64,000 nucleotides of DNA from Rugalucina vietnamica (GCA_964017185.1 OZ024869.1:59174761-59238760); one strand, 5' to 3'. Positions 46,101-57,085 are shown, counted from the first letter of the stretch. Made by a program: numbers and translations. Notes: generated by a model from the letters alone, not told the origin.

Positions 46101-47150
46101 TCGACCGACCACCCCTAAAACTACCGCGCGAATTTTCATTCCCGGACGAGCCCCTAGAATAATTCCCGGAAGAGCCTCCAGAATAATCATTCTGATTCTG
46201 AAAACCGCGACCTCGTCCATAGCCGCCACGTTTGGAATTAAAGCGATTATAATTGCTATAACCGCCATAACCACGTCCTCTTGGTTTATATTCTGACTGC
46301 TCATGGGTCAAGGACTGGCTTAAAGAAGCTATAGCTTCTTTTTGTTTTTCCATTTCATTCTCCATGGCAGTCATTTTTTTATTAGCTCAGTGAGCTGGGG
46401 CAATATTTTGTCCTCTTTGGACTGATCTTTATCAGCCTCAGTAGACTGTTGTTGAGCTTTTTGTTTTTGTGGAGGTCTCGAACAACTAGCATACTCAGTT
46501 TCAACCTTTCGAATGTTGCTTAGCAAAGATTCGAAGCTTGTGCTAGCATCATACAAGTGACGCGTTGAATTTTTCAACTGCTGACTGCACAAACCAGTCT
46601 AAAATTTGCTACGCAACATCGAATCATTCTGGGCAATGTCTAAATGACCATAATTAATTGCCTTGGTGAGGGTTTGCTCAAGCCGTGCACCACAAAGTGG
46701 AATTGGTTCAGAATCTTTCTGAAAATCACTGTAAAAGGTTTGCATCAATGTAGAGCCAGAGCTCACTATACCATAAAAACCTTCCAATTTATCTAAAATT
46801 TGCTGAACAGTAGCATGTTTGCCTAATGGAATAAACATATCTCTTGCTGACCCTCTGAGAGAATTCCTAATAGACTGAAGCAAAGTGTGTTCAGGAATTG
46901 CTTGACCATTTTTAAGGCACCTTACTTCAAAACTCCATACCTCAAAAGTTACTTCACCCTTCTGTGGTTCTGGAGACCCACTTAATATAGGCAACTTTGG
47001 AAAGTTGTAATTCTGAGGAATGAAAGAAGTATTATGCATTTGTGACTCATTTAGTGCATTTTGCATACTGTGAAAAGGGGGTGGGGTACCTAAAGGATTA
47101 CGCATTGTAAATTTTGGTTTAGCATCATAATGGGGAGTTGATTCTCTCAA
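46101..47150 (-). pseudogene. PNMA-like retroelement gag, frameshifted
   Basis: The frame 47150-46599 has FPKLPILSG and FEVWSFEVRCLK (about 69-80). Then come LLQSIRNSLRGSARDMFIPLG and a region ending LRSKF that corresponds to the CA-like fold of PNMA/Gypsy gag proteins. The next frame (46592-46371) continues with a TSFESLLSNIRKVETEY segment. The third (46374-46093) is a coiled lead followed by a Gly/Arg-rich RGG nucleocapsid-like tail without CCHC knuckles. Two frame breaks (near 46595 and 46372) and a repeat insertion at 46100 disable it. Gag would form the particle around element RNA. Confidence 0.75.
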
Positions 47151-47568
47151 AGGACCTAATAAGCCAGTTAGGCGGGAAGCTGGTGCAGGAGCACTTGGTG
47201 CAGGTATACTTGGTAGTACACTTTTATGTGCTAGAGAGAGTTATTTATCATACTCTTCTCTAGTGAGAACTTTATAATCAGTGTTCTCATTTACCTTCTT
47301 CACAGCCTCCTCCATTTCTGTGTCACCACTAACACCTGATCTTTAGACATATTGGCACAAGTAGATTCACACTATACTGCTATATACACACAAAACAAAA
47401 AAGAACATCACAGAAACAAGTCAATAGCTAACTGCTGAATCAATCAAAAGAAATTAATCCCTGATAGCCTTCATCTGCAAGCTAAACACCTGGCTGGGCG
47501 GTTTCCCTACCTAATGTCCTGCTCACAGAATTCAACCACCAGAAAAGAAACACTGCAAAACAACATGA
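47151..47568. other. Linker between SGNH-like ORF and gag
   Basis: On the minus strand it has short open pieces with Ala/Pro-rich coding-like sequence and stops. It probably belongs to the same retroelement transcript. Confidence 0.35.
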
Positions 47569-48093
47569 TTACTTACAATAAATAAATACCAATGAAACAA
47601 CCTTTTTCATCCAGCAGTATGCTAATTCCTTGTTCGGGTGTAACCCATCTTTGTACAAACTGAAGGATAAACTAGACCTTGCTTTTCTTCCTTTCCTAAA
47701 ATTTAGCAGATCATTTTTGAACTTTGGAGAAATAGCACCCGTTGTTTCATTGACAAGTTTAATGCATTCATTGCACAGAGTGATTCTGTTGGTTAACTCT
47801 AAGTCACTGGACTTGAAAGCATCACAATTTCTATTACCTAAGTATTTATTGTATTCCTGAATTGAATAGAAAGGTATGTCCAGGAAAACAATTTTCACTG
47901 TAGGGAACTGAGACACAAAATTGACAAAAATTTTAAATTTTACTATTTGATCTCTGAAATATCCAACTGCTTCAGAATTATGTCTCAAATCAATGAAATT
48001 TCTTTTAATCCTGATACCATGCTCATTTGTAAGCTGTTTAGATTTTTTCACTGTCAGATCACAGGTTCCTACCCAAACAAACACCACAACATG
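47569..48093 (-). pseudogene. SGNH-hydrolase-like domain upstream of gag
   Basis: About 174 codons open with VVFVWVGTCDLT, the strand-turn seen in SGNH/GDSL esterase folds. They continue with FIDLRHNSEAV, VKIVFLDIPFYSIQEYN and NNRITLCNECIKLVN-like helical segments. Near the end is YKDGLHPN (D147, H150), matching the terminal catalytic Asp-x-x-His block. The block with the nucleophile Ser is not visible: upstream in frame is a stop, and a Pro-rich stretch continues in another frame, so the 5' part is broken. It shares strand with gag and lies about 420 bp upstream of it, suggesting one retroelement. Its role is unknown. Confidence 0.6.
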
Positions 48094-48261
48094 GCCATAC
48101 TTATTTTAGTTGGTTGGGGCCGGAGCTTCTTGTCTGTTGCTTGGCCCACCGGGGTCCAACTGGTGTTTTTCTTTTGCTCCGGAGTTAGTAGGTTATTCGG
48201 CGCCCAGGGATCTCCATCGTCGGGCAGCTTACTCAATCTGTTAGTCCTGGTTTTTGATTCA

Positions 48262-48458
48262 TCAGGATGTTTATCATGATTTATTTGTTCGTTCTTGATG
48301 ATTCATTGACTCCACAAGAACCGAAGAACTAACTAAATGTTATGAACCACCGCAGAAGCTGAGGGTGAGGTTAGGTACCTGTAAAACCGGTTTAAGCCCG
48401 CCAGTAACTTTGTGTTACTGATCGTTCCAAGTCGATACTTCTGTGGTAGTTCTTTTTG
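48262..48458 (+). repeat. Dispersed repeat R-A, copy 3, first part
   Basis: It matches R-A up to GATACTTCTGTGGTAGTTCT, then is cut by a CTCACCTGAG-family insertion; the remainder is at 50425-50665. Confidence 0.75.
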
Positions 48459-50424
48459 TTAGCTCACCTGAGCCGAAGGCTCACAGGTGAGCTTATAGTA
48501 TACCCATGCTCCATCGTCCGTCGTCCGTCGTCCACCATTTTCAAAGATCTTCTCCTCTGAAACGACTTGGCCAATCAAAGCCAAACTTCATATGGAGCAT
48601 TCTTAGGAAGGGGGAACAAAAGTTTATATAAATGGTCAAGGTCACATGACTAAGATGGCCGCCATGGCTATAAATAGCAAAAACCTTTAAAAATCTTCTT
48701 CTCCGGAACCAGGGGGCCGATTTCCACGAAACTTGGTATGTAGCATCGGGGACGCAGGCCCATCATAGTTTATATAAATCATGACCCTAGGATGACCTTG
48801 ACCTATTTTACAGCAAGGTCAACTTAGGTCGCCAATGCATTTGAATGGGAAAAAATAGGAAAATGTAATTAAATGGCAGAAAACTTGCTAGAAATGAGCA
48901 AATGGACAGAAGATTTATGTTTAAGAAAATATTTTGGGCCCAGGGGGTTGTCTGCCCCTGCCCCGGGGCTATATACATGTATATGACCATAATATTCAAA
49001 CATCTTCTTCTTTGAAACCGCTAGACCAATCAAAGCCAAACTTCATGTGGAGCATCCTTGGGAAGAGTTAATGAAAGTGTATATAAATGGTCAAGGTCAC
49101 ATGACCAAGATGGCCGCCAGGGCTATAAATAGCAAAAACGTTTAAAAATCTTCTTCTTCAGAACCAGAAGGCCTATGATTTTGAAACTTGGTGTGAAGCA
49201 TTTGGGAATAGAGCTCTACAAAGTTTATATAAATCATGACCCTGGGATGACCTTGACCTATTTTACGGCAAGGTCAACTTAGGTCTCCCATGCATTGGAA
49301 TGGGAAAAAATAGGAAAATGTAATTAAATGGCAGAAAACTTGCTAGAAATGAGCAAATGGACAGAAGATTTATGTTTAAGAAAATATTTTGGGCCCAGGG
49401 GGTTGTCTGCCCCTGCCCCGGGGCTATAAATATGTATATGACCATAATATTGAAACATCTTCTTCTCTGAAATCGCTAAGCCAATCAAAGCCAAACATTT
49501 TGTGGAGCATCATTAGGAAGAGGGAATGAAAGTTTGTACAAATGGTCAAGGTCGCATGACCAAGATAGCCGCCATGGCTATAAATAGCAAAAATGTTTAA
49601 AAATCTTCTTCTTCAGAACCAGAAGGCCTATGATTTTGAAACTTGGTATGAAGCATCTGGGAATGGAGTTCTACAAAGTTTGTATAAATCATGACCCTGG
49701 GATGACCTTGACCTATTTTACGGCAAGGTCAACTTAGGTCGCCCATGCATTTGAATGGGAAAAAAATAGGAAAATGTCATGTAATGGCAGAAAACTTGCT
49801 AGGAATGAGCAAATGGGCAGAAGATTTATGCTTATGAAAATATTTTAGGCCCAGGGGTTGTCTGCCCCTGCCCCGGAGCTATATACATGTAGATGACCAT
49901 AATATTCAAACAGCTTTATCTCAGAAACTGCTTAGCCAATCAAAGCCAAACTTTATGTGGAGCATCCTTAGGAAGAGGAAATGAAAGTTTATATAAATGG
50001 TCAAGGTCACATGACCAAGATGGCCGCCATGGCTATAAATAGCAAAAAATTTTAAAAATCTTCTTCTTCAGAACCAGAAGGCCTATGATTTTGAAACTTG
50101 GCATGAAGCATTAAGGAATGGAGGTCTACAAAATTTGTATCAATCATGACACTGGGATGACCTTGGCCTATTTCAGGGTAAGATCAACTTAGATCACCCG
50201 TGCATTTGAATGGAGAAAATTGTTAAAATGTCATTTGAAGGACAAAACTTGCAGTTAATTGGCAAATGGACTGAATTTTTATGATTTGAAAAAGACATTG
50301 ACTCCAGGAGTTATTCTGACCCTGCCCTAGGGTTATATACATGCATTGTACCATTCTAGTCTAACAAGTTCATTTATATATCTCAGGTCTCAGGTGAGCG
50401 TTTACAGGACCATTGGTCCTCTGG
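48459..50424 (-). mobile_element. CTCACCTGAG-family repeat, copy B7, complete with both ends
   Basis: On the plus strand it opens with the terminal hairpin (TTAGCTCACCTGAGCC, GGCTCACAGGTGAGC) and a GTCCGTCGTCC run. It contains about four ~445-bp units and closes with CTCAGGTGAGCG, ACAGGACCATTGGTCCTCTG. It splits an R-A repeat cleanly. Comparing with uninterrupted R-A copies puts its size at about 1.97 kb, with at most a 3-bp (GTT) duplication and possibly none. Confidence 0.85.
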
Positions 50425-50665
50425 TTTTATGTCTTGGTGTTTAAAAATTTTTGTGCCGTTGGCGCCTTATGTATGTTTTCATATTTTTAGTTAAGTTAAG
50501 GTAACTGATTGGCCACCTATTGGGAAAATAGCTGCTCATTCGGCTTACGATATGTTTCGTGATGTGGGTGCCTGATTGTTGGTTTGGTTTTTTCCCACCT
50601 CGGGTTTTGGAGTGGGAATCTTTTTTCTGATTGCGCCTTTTCCTGATCTTTGCCTATTTGTACCT
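50425..50665 (+). repeat. Dispersed repeat R-A, copy 3, second part
   Basis: It resumes with TTTTATGTCTTGGTG and continues through GGCTTACGATATG, CTCGGGTTTTGGAGTGGGAA and GATTGCGCCTTTTCCTGATC, as in the 8.2-8.6-kb copy. Confidence 0.75.
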
Positions 50666-51680
50666 TTTTATTCACTTTTTTATACAAATTATGTCTCAAC
50701 CAAAAGAACTGATCTAATAATATCAATCCCCCTCTACATTGGAACTCAATTGACTAATCAGTTTCTTCAATAATAGATGAAAATTTTTTGAGATAATTGC
50801 CTTTGCTATCTGATAACATAATATTGGCTTGTACTTTAATGGACTTGTGAAATTAGTTGGCCTTCCATTGTAAAGTCATATCAAATGTCTGACTGACAGA
50901 AAATGTTGAAGGAACATTAAATCTAATGAAAGAAAGTTTGAGCTTACCTTACTCTGTCTTTACCATTTTCAAAGTATCTTCTTCAAAACAAACACTTTAC
51001 CATTTTCAAAGTATCTTCTTCAAAACAAACACAGATGACTGAATCAGAATAGTTGTAGACTGCATCTACAAAATTGAAAATTATGATTTTATATGGGAAT
51101 TTGTCAGGAAAACTATAAAATATAAGATTCCATACATTCATCAGCATTCATTGTCAAACATCCCGTGAAGTGTTAGTGAATATGTGAAAATATATTGTAT
51201 ACACACATTCTACTACAGCACAAATAAACACCTTATTCTAATACCTATGCTGTAAAAAATAAATAATAATTAATACATGTACAAACAACAACACAGAAAC
51301 ACAAAATGTCATAAAATGTTAAGGTAAAAACAGTCCTGGCAGCTGTCGACACAACTTCATGTTATACCAGTTTCCTTGAAAGATACTGAAATCACTACAC
51401 GATTGTAGTGTCAAATAATGCAAGCTTGCAATACATATCGCGTGACCGGTCTTAATATTGAAACAATGTCACCAAGAATTCTTAGTACCATACAGCTCGA
51501 GCTGTATATTATATAGACAAATAATGGTACAAAGGTCCATAATGATGACTTAATGATAAACAGTGATGCTGAAAGACATCACTTAGCACGTAGGAATATA
51601 TCCTGGCCTGAAGAACAGATATGACGGCTAGAGAGATTCCAACCACGACACAGATGATGAAACATGGGCTCTTCTCATCA
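50666..51680. other. Unassigned; possible leader of LTR element X
   Basis: A 37-bp tandem duplication with CATTTTCAAAGTATCTTCTT lies at 50961-51034. The part below the primer-binding site (about 51680 downward) would be the untranslated leader if repeat X is an LTR. Confidence 0.35.
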
Positions 51681-51693
51681 TATTGGGCGCCAA
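51681..51693 (-). promoter_or_regulatory. Putative tRNA primer-binding site
   Basis: On the minus strand TGGCGCCCAATATG lies two bases inside the end of repeat X copy B. TGGCGCC is a common retroelement PBS start, complementary to a tRNA 3' end. Its position supports a minus-strand 5' LTR at 51695-52166. Confidence 0.65.
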
Positions 51694-51694
51694 A

Positions 51695-52166
51695 TCACAC
51701 AGGTGTTGTAAATAGACACTGAGCACCAGTCTTGGGAATTGATATATTTATTTTCATCCTGAAACTGTGCCCTATAATAAAATAGAACTCATAAATACCT
51801 AGACATTTTATATACAGATAAAATAACACGAAACAACACTTCTAGGTATGAAATAAATATAATCATGAAGCCGAGTGGTCGACAAGTATTAATCATTCGA
51901 ATAATATTTTTACGGAATTCAATTCGAAAGCTTTATCTGGATAAAATATCAATTGGTCACCATTTGGTTAAATTATTTATTGCGCCAGTCCCTGGTCATT
52001 GTTTACTTAAGACAAAACACTGAGTTGCCAATAGATGCCAAGGCATACTCAACAATGAGTTGACAGAAACATGATGCCAGCTCTGTAGTAAAGCAACATT
52101 CTATGAATGAAATAGCTTTCAAAGGCTGAAAATAGTTTTGTCAAAAGCAGGTTTGAAAATGTTCCA
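51695..52166 (-). repeat. LTR-like repeat X, copy B
   Basis: It matches 31761-32221 throughout. On the minus strand it begins TGGAACATTTTC and ends CACCTGTGTGA (the other copy ends TGTCA). It is directly followed by a PBS-like sequence, so it is probably a 5' LTR. It ends about 600 bp below the stop codon of the receptor exon. Confidence 0.75.
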
Positions 52167-52763
52167 TCTTTGTCTTCGCTTTGGGAAATACACCCGGATT
52201 TCATCTAATTAGAGCCAAAGTGTGTAGCGTTTTTAAATTGAAATTTGCACTCAACATACCGTATTATGTTTATTTATTCCTTAAGACTCGACACACTATA
52301 TCCAGATGTCACATTGCAACGCATTTTGACCTTAAAGCATGTCAAAGCACATGTTTGATTTTTTTGACCAAGTAAGGGGTCATATCACCAGATATGGCCT
52401 GAGAAGTAATCGCCCATGTTGCCGAAAAACGCAAGTGACAGCGGCAGCAAAATTTACTTTCAAAAGTGAAAAATGTCCATTACAGATAAACTAGCAAGCA
52501 ATTTGTACGATGTAGAACATTACTACTAATCTATTATATAAAAATCGATGTGTGGGCAGAACCCTTTGTAAATTTCATATAGGGTGTGACCACCCCTTTG
52601 GGCCAATGTTGTGGTAGTTTACATTTCGATATATATGGGGAAAGTTCAGTGTTCTTTGAATTGAGATTTGTGTTTCAGATCTTTGTAGAAAAAGTGGACT
52701 GACTGACGGATGGCCGACAAACGGCCATTTGTATACATTCGGCTCAGGTGAATGAAAGCTGAT
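52167..52763. other. Region below the receptor stop codon
   Basis: On the minus strand this would be the 3' UTR. An AATAAATAAAC polyadenylation-signal-like sequence sits near 52268. At 52560-52755 is a decayed CTCACCTGAG-family 3' end (GACTGACGGATGG, CATTCGGCTCAGGTGA). Confidence 0.45.
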
Positions 52764-53329
52764 TTACACCTCGTCCGAATCATCCTTATTTTTATCATCT
52801 GAAAATTGACTAACTCCAGTCTTTGCCGAACTATAGTGGTAGCAGTAGGATGGAATATCATTTCTTCGCCGAACTGCATTCCCGTATCGCCAACACCAAA
52901 ACACTGACAAAAATCCGTTTCGAAAATTTCTGTTCATGAAACAATATGTGATTGGATTGCAGCACGATGAAACATATGATAAAAGAAAAGCGCTGGACAA
53001 CAGAAGCTGTGATATATGCTTTTTTGCATCTTCGTAATCAATTGTCATCCATGTTTGTAAAACGAATAATGGCGCCCAGGAAATGAAGAACTCCAAAACT
53101 ACAGCAAATAACATTTTTATTACCCTCTTCTTCGCCTGTTGACTCTTTTCACTATTAATTTGACGAATCCCGCGGTCATGAAATCGGAGTTTTGGAGATT
53201 TCCTAGCACGCTGTAGACCGTTGCCCGGATCACTCGACATCATTGGGCGTCCGAATCCATCTGTGATAGTTGTAAGTACTGTTCTGCTGCTATCTTCAAT
53301 TTTGTGATTAGAGTGACCAATCTGGACGT
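52764..53329 (-). CDS. Last exon of a class A neuropeptide GPCR, CCK/sulfakinin-receptor-like
   Basis: An open frame of about 188 codons ending in TGA carries the end of intracellular loop 3. KKRVIKMLFAVVLEFFISWAP is TM6 (numbering from the frame's first residue, about 75-101). A TM7 segment ends CCNPITYCFMN (131-141; NPxxY = NPITY), and a helix-8/Cys-rich tail with acidic end follows. A splice acceptor, TTACATTACAG, sits just above 53329 (phase 1), so the exon start is not an ATG. CCK-type receptors end in one exon with this content, and the CFMN after NPxxY fits them. TM6 has SWAP where most have CWxP. Other exons lie at higher coordinates, probably outside the window. Subfamily is inference. 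Confidence 0.75.
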
Positions 53330-53390
53330 CTGTAATGTAACGTACAAAATGCAACTAGACAGTAATTGTTTGTTTCATATTCACATATTC
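53330..53390. other. Intron sequence above the acceptor
   Basis: A pyrimidine-poor acceptor, TGTACGTTACATTACAG on the minus strand, ends at 53330. No other exon is seen upstream. Confidence 0.5.
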
Positions 53391-53455
53391 GCAAAACAGA
53401 ACGCCCTATAAGATCGCAGAACGCCGACCTTTTGGACAGGCCAGTGTTGTTTTAT
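53391..53455 (+). repeat. Inverted repeat P, left copy
   Basis: GCAAAACAGAACGCCCTATA, ATCGCAGAACGCCGACCTTTT and following bases recur in reverse complement at 60815-60885 with about six differences. The spacing is 7.4 kb. I cannot tell whether these are transposon ends or two independent repeats. Confidence 0.65.
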
Positions 53456-54649
53456 TGTTTTTCATGGGAATTGAAGGCATGTCAGCAAAGGTGAGTGCGC
53501 CATTAGTTGAAACCGATGTCTAAGATGTACATGTACCTTTGTTTGTCCTGTCCAAAAATTCCTCATCTGAATCTGGAAAATAACAGTTTTCTATCGGTTT
53601 CTTCGCTTTTTGAACACGACACTAACATTTTTTTTTATAGCCTCAACCCTTCAATGTATTATTCTATAGCTATAACTGTAATGGAAAAGGCCCATATAGA
53701 TATCCATCCGAGAAAAAAAAGAAGTCCGGTTTTAAAAGATTGTTTATTCGTCAATATGATTATTTTAGGATGTAAAGCTGTAGACATACAAAAAGTAAAT
53801 CGATTGTTTTTTCAACTGGGACACTTAAAAGTTTGAAAGTTACTAACGTTTCAAATTAAAAATACTGCTTAGAGGCCATGGGTAGTGATTCGGTCGGCGG
53901 TCATCAGTCTGCGGTCTTTGCAAGCCTTAGGCATATTCGTCCCCAATTATTTCGATACAAATTGTTATTTCGGTTTCTAATATATAAACGACATGCTTAA
54001 GACATGATTTCTGTCATTGATTATGCCTGTAGTGCCTGTCTGTTCTTCATAATAATAATAGTTCATCGCGGTTTGTATTTAACGCTACACTGCCGTGGTC
54101 ACTTCAATAGTTTTTTTTTTATGATAACCTCGAAGGTACGAATGAAGCCGAGATAGCCTGATTCTCTTTTCTCTTCTAGTAATCAAGGGCGGGAAAATGA
54201 TTCAGTATCAATTAAGCATAGCACTGGTTCCTATTCCGAATATATTTATATATAACATAAACCTGATAACGGGAAACTGATAATGGCAACTATTTTTAGA
54301 TTATTATTTATAGACCATAAATATTAATGATAACATGAGTAATGCAACTAAAAGTCTGTCGGCCCCATCAGACTCTTACAGGTTCGAATCTCGCCGCGTA
54401 TTCGCTATTCATTTTTTTTTATCATAATAAGTTTCTTTTCTTTCTTCATTCGTTTTTATTCTTCCTTTTTTTATGGAGTCTATTTAGCAGTACGCTGAAA
54501 AAAGTTGTTCAGTACTGGCGATAACTGGTAGGCCCAGACAGATGAATGTTGCATTATCAAAATTAATATTGAATTTTGAAATGATGTTTAACCGTATCTT
54601 CAATGGCAAAAATTGATAAATGTTTTACATAGGTGTAAATTATGTAAAG
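53456..54649. other. Unassigned sequence
   Basis: Near 54345-54405 a TCGGCCCCA...CAGGTTCGAATCTCGCC stretch resembles the 3' half of a tRNA with a T-loop/B-box. No matching 5' half is seen. Confidence 0.35.
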
Positions 54650-54965
54650 TGTATGTTGAGATATCTGATGATTTTCACAAGTGATTGATATCAGCCGATA
54701 TTTTAACTGTAAATTTCTGATAACTTCTGACGTTTCCATTCACTTGACGTCATTAAAAAGTGTTTCACGTCAGAAATTCTAACGCCTTTAACTCAGTTAT
54801 TCAAGAAATAACATAAAGTATTGGTGTTCATGTTCTTAAATTTTTTATTTAGAACGTAAGGAAGAGTGTACCATAAATATTTGTGTTTTCAATATTTTTT
54901 TTTTGTTTTGCATTTTCACCGCCTGCCTCTTCAATGGGAAAATGTACAAAATCAATTGGTATTCA
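54650..54965 (+). repeat. Dispersed repeat R-B, copy 2
   Basis: Matches the reverse complement of 23690-24125 (AGTGATTGATATCAGCCGAT, CCATTCACTTGACGTCATTA, TGCATTTTCACCGCCTGC). Confidence 0.65.
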
Positions 54966-55227
54966 ATTCGAAAAAGTAAAATATCCCCTAAGTATATACC
55001 CATACTCATACATACACGTCAATCTTGAAAAGTCAGTCGCACATTAACGTACAAGACAAACGCGATCCTGGCGTATGTAAAAATCTCAACACGCTGAATA
55101 AGAAAGTTTGCTTCTTAAACTTTAATTACCTATAGTGTATGACTTACGGCTAATCAATTACTAGAATCTAGTAAAACCACAACATGGAAGTATGGAGAAA
55201 TCTCCGACCACTTTTGCAACCTCTTGG
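54966..55227. other. Spacer
   Basis: No recognisable feature. Confidence 0.3.
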
Positions 55228-55500
55228 CGTGATTTGTTTGTTTGAATTGATGCTTTACGTCCCAGTCAACAGCTAAGGTCATGCTGGGATGTTGCCTCCA
55301 TTTTACAGGACTTTTACCCAAAATGAGGATGTCATCACATCCAACAAGTGCTTGAAATATAACTATCCAACTAAGACCCAAAAGGCTTATACGTATGGAT
55401 GGTTTGACTTGAAATGTTTCCTCGGCAGGCTCAGACAAGCGCGGTTAACCAGTAATCAGACGGTCAGTCAGCAGTGTATTTAGCTTTACCTGAAGGCACA
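55228..55500 (+). repeat. Dispersed repeat R-C, copy 3 (longest)
   Basis: It contains TTTACGTCCCAGTCAACAGC, GGGATGTTGCCTCCATTTTA, GTATGGATGGTTTGACTTGA, CGGCAGGCTCAGAC and GGTTAACCAGTAATCAGACG. It matches 7815-8080 and, reversed, 13080-13315. Confidence 0.7.
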
Positions 55501-56595
55501 AGTAGCCTATATCTATTTCTTTAGGCCCCAATGGGCGGGGGCCCATAGTCTCTATGGTGAAAATAGCAGTCACAAATGATTAGCGTGTGTCTAAGGTGTG
55601 TACAGGTCGTATAATAATCTCAGCATGCTGAAAATTTTGGATTGCATGTACTTTTGTACAGTTATGTTAAGCACACAATACAGTATAGGCGCGTATCAAA
55701 CGTTTAATGTAACGCGTGTTGAACTTATTCGTATAAGACACATACCCGAGACACGTCGAGCTTTAAGCATGCTGCATGCTTAAAATACTTTAACGTACAC
55801 CAAGCGTACAGAACGCACATGTACGAGGTTTGTGGCCATTTTGGCTAGCAGGAAAAGTAAAGTGCTGTTGTTTAAGTTTTTTTTTGTTTTTGTATAAATA
55901 TAAGCAGCAATATCTTATGAACATATTTGAGGAATTTGTTTCAATTTGAAGTATCAACACGTTAAATATGACATATTTTCTACTTAAGCGTACGTAGGGC
56001 CACACGGGACAGGTGCCAAAACGTCAACAAAATGTGACGATTTTCATATTGTGTTTTTCCCTGTCAAACGGCACTTAAATATGTTATAACATTAAAATAT
56101 TTCGTCCTAAAACCATATAACACTGACTTCAGTTTCAGAAAGATTCCGACTTGGCGGCAATGTTGTTTGATTTATGTGAAAAAAAATCAGAAGCAGACCG
56201 AAAAATCTGTTTGAAATAATGGCGTAATTTGACGTCGGAGGACAGCCGACGGTTTTGTTAAGGAAATCACCCACAGATACGCTGAAAATGTTACAAACAA
56301 CAGAAACGTCATCGGTCTGTCAGTTACTATTTAGTTCACAGTAGTTGTGGCACAGACGATTTTCAGCTGCTCAGAAGTCCACCTATGATGATAAACGGAA
56401 GATCACCTGTCTGGCATGCTCGCCGCAAGAAATTGTTACACATGTTCAACAGGTGGACGAACAATTTTGCGAGAATTGGTACGGCGTATCTGCATTTGAC
56501 AGCTGGATACACAGACATAAAAATGCTGATAGCCAAGGATCTTTTAAAAAAAAACCCTGAAACAAATGTATAACGAGCTTGCGGCTTAAAATTAA
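55501..56595. other. Unassigned sequence
   Basis: A short palindrome TTTAAGCATGC/GCATGCTTAAA lies at 55762-55784. The overlapping frames at 56345-56573 show no recognised domain. Confidence 0.35.
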
Positions 56596-57085
56596 GAAAT
56601 AGATCAGCTCTAGCAGTGAATTGTTGAGTAATAATTCACTGTTTGGAGGTCAGTTGTAAAGAAGATCAAATCACGAGCGCGTAGCGCGAGTGATTTATCT
56701 TCTTACAACTGACCGACAAACAGTGAATTATTACTCAACAATTCACGCACTTGAGCTGATCTATTTCGATTCTAACACACAATAAACGGAATAAATGTTG
56801 CTGAAACCGTCGATTTCGTTCAGCTTTCCGCCATTGCATTGCAGATATCCCGCCAAATATTTGACTGTAATGCTGGTATTTACACACACTTATTACGTTT
56901 GTTGTGCGCTAAAACGACGTTTCACCGTCTAACGCTGCTTTGTGGGATAGCTGACGTCACAAATGCCGCAAAGTAAGATTCAATCGGTCAGTGACGCTAC
57001 GCGCTCGTGATTTGATCTTCTTTACAACTGACCTCCAAACAGTGAATTATTACTCAACAATTCACTGCTAGAGCTGATCTATTTC
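56596..57085. mobile_element. MITE with TTAA target duplication
   Basis: A 490-bp unit is flanked by TTAA (56592-56595, 57086-57089). Inverted ends of about 100 bp start GAAATAGATCAGCTCTAGCA. A third, inverted copy of the end sequence lies at 56690-56770, so the left end alone can fold into a ~175-bp hairpin closed by GCGCGTAGCGCG. TTAA duplication is made by piggyBac and some Kolobok-type elements; the terminal bases do not decide. It is non-coding. Confidence 0.85.

Noticed and set aside
46093..46374. Host RGG-box RNA-binding protein
   Set aside because: The Gly/Arg-rich stretch directly follows gag-like sequence on the same strand and is best explained as a nucleocapsid-like tail.
48459..48462. 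Canonical Helitron end (CTAA before a host T)
   Set aside because: Although the hairpin is followed by CTAA in forward orientation, the next base is A or C in all copies seen, so canonical A^T Helitron insertion is not supported; a Helentron-like mode remains possible.
48459..50424. CRISPR-like or satellite-only array
   Set aside because: Units are about 445 bp and diverged, with family-specific termini; this is a eukaryotic interspersed element, not a CRISPR.
54342..54410. tRNA gene with GGTTCGAATC T-loop
   Set aside because: Only a 3'-half-like stretch; no acceptor-stem partner, D-arm or anticodon arm could be formed.
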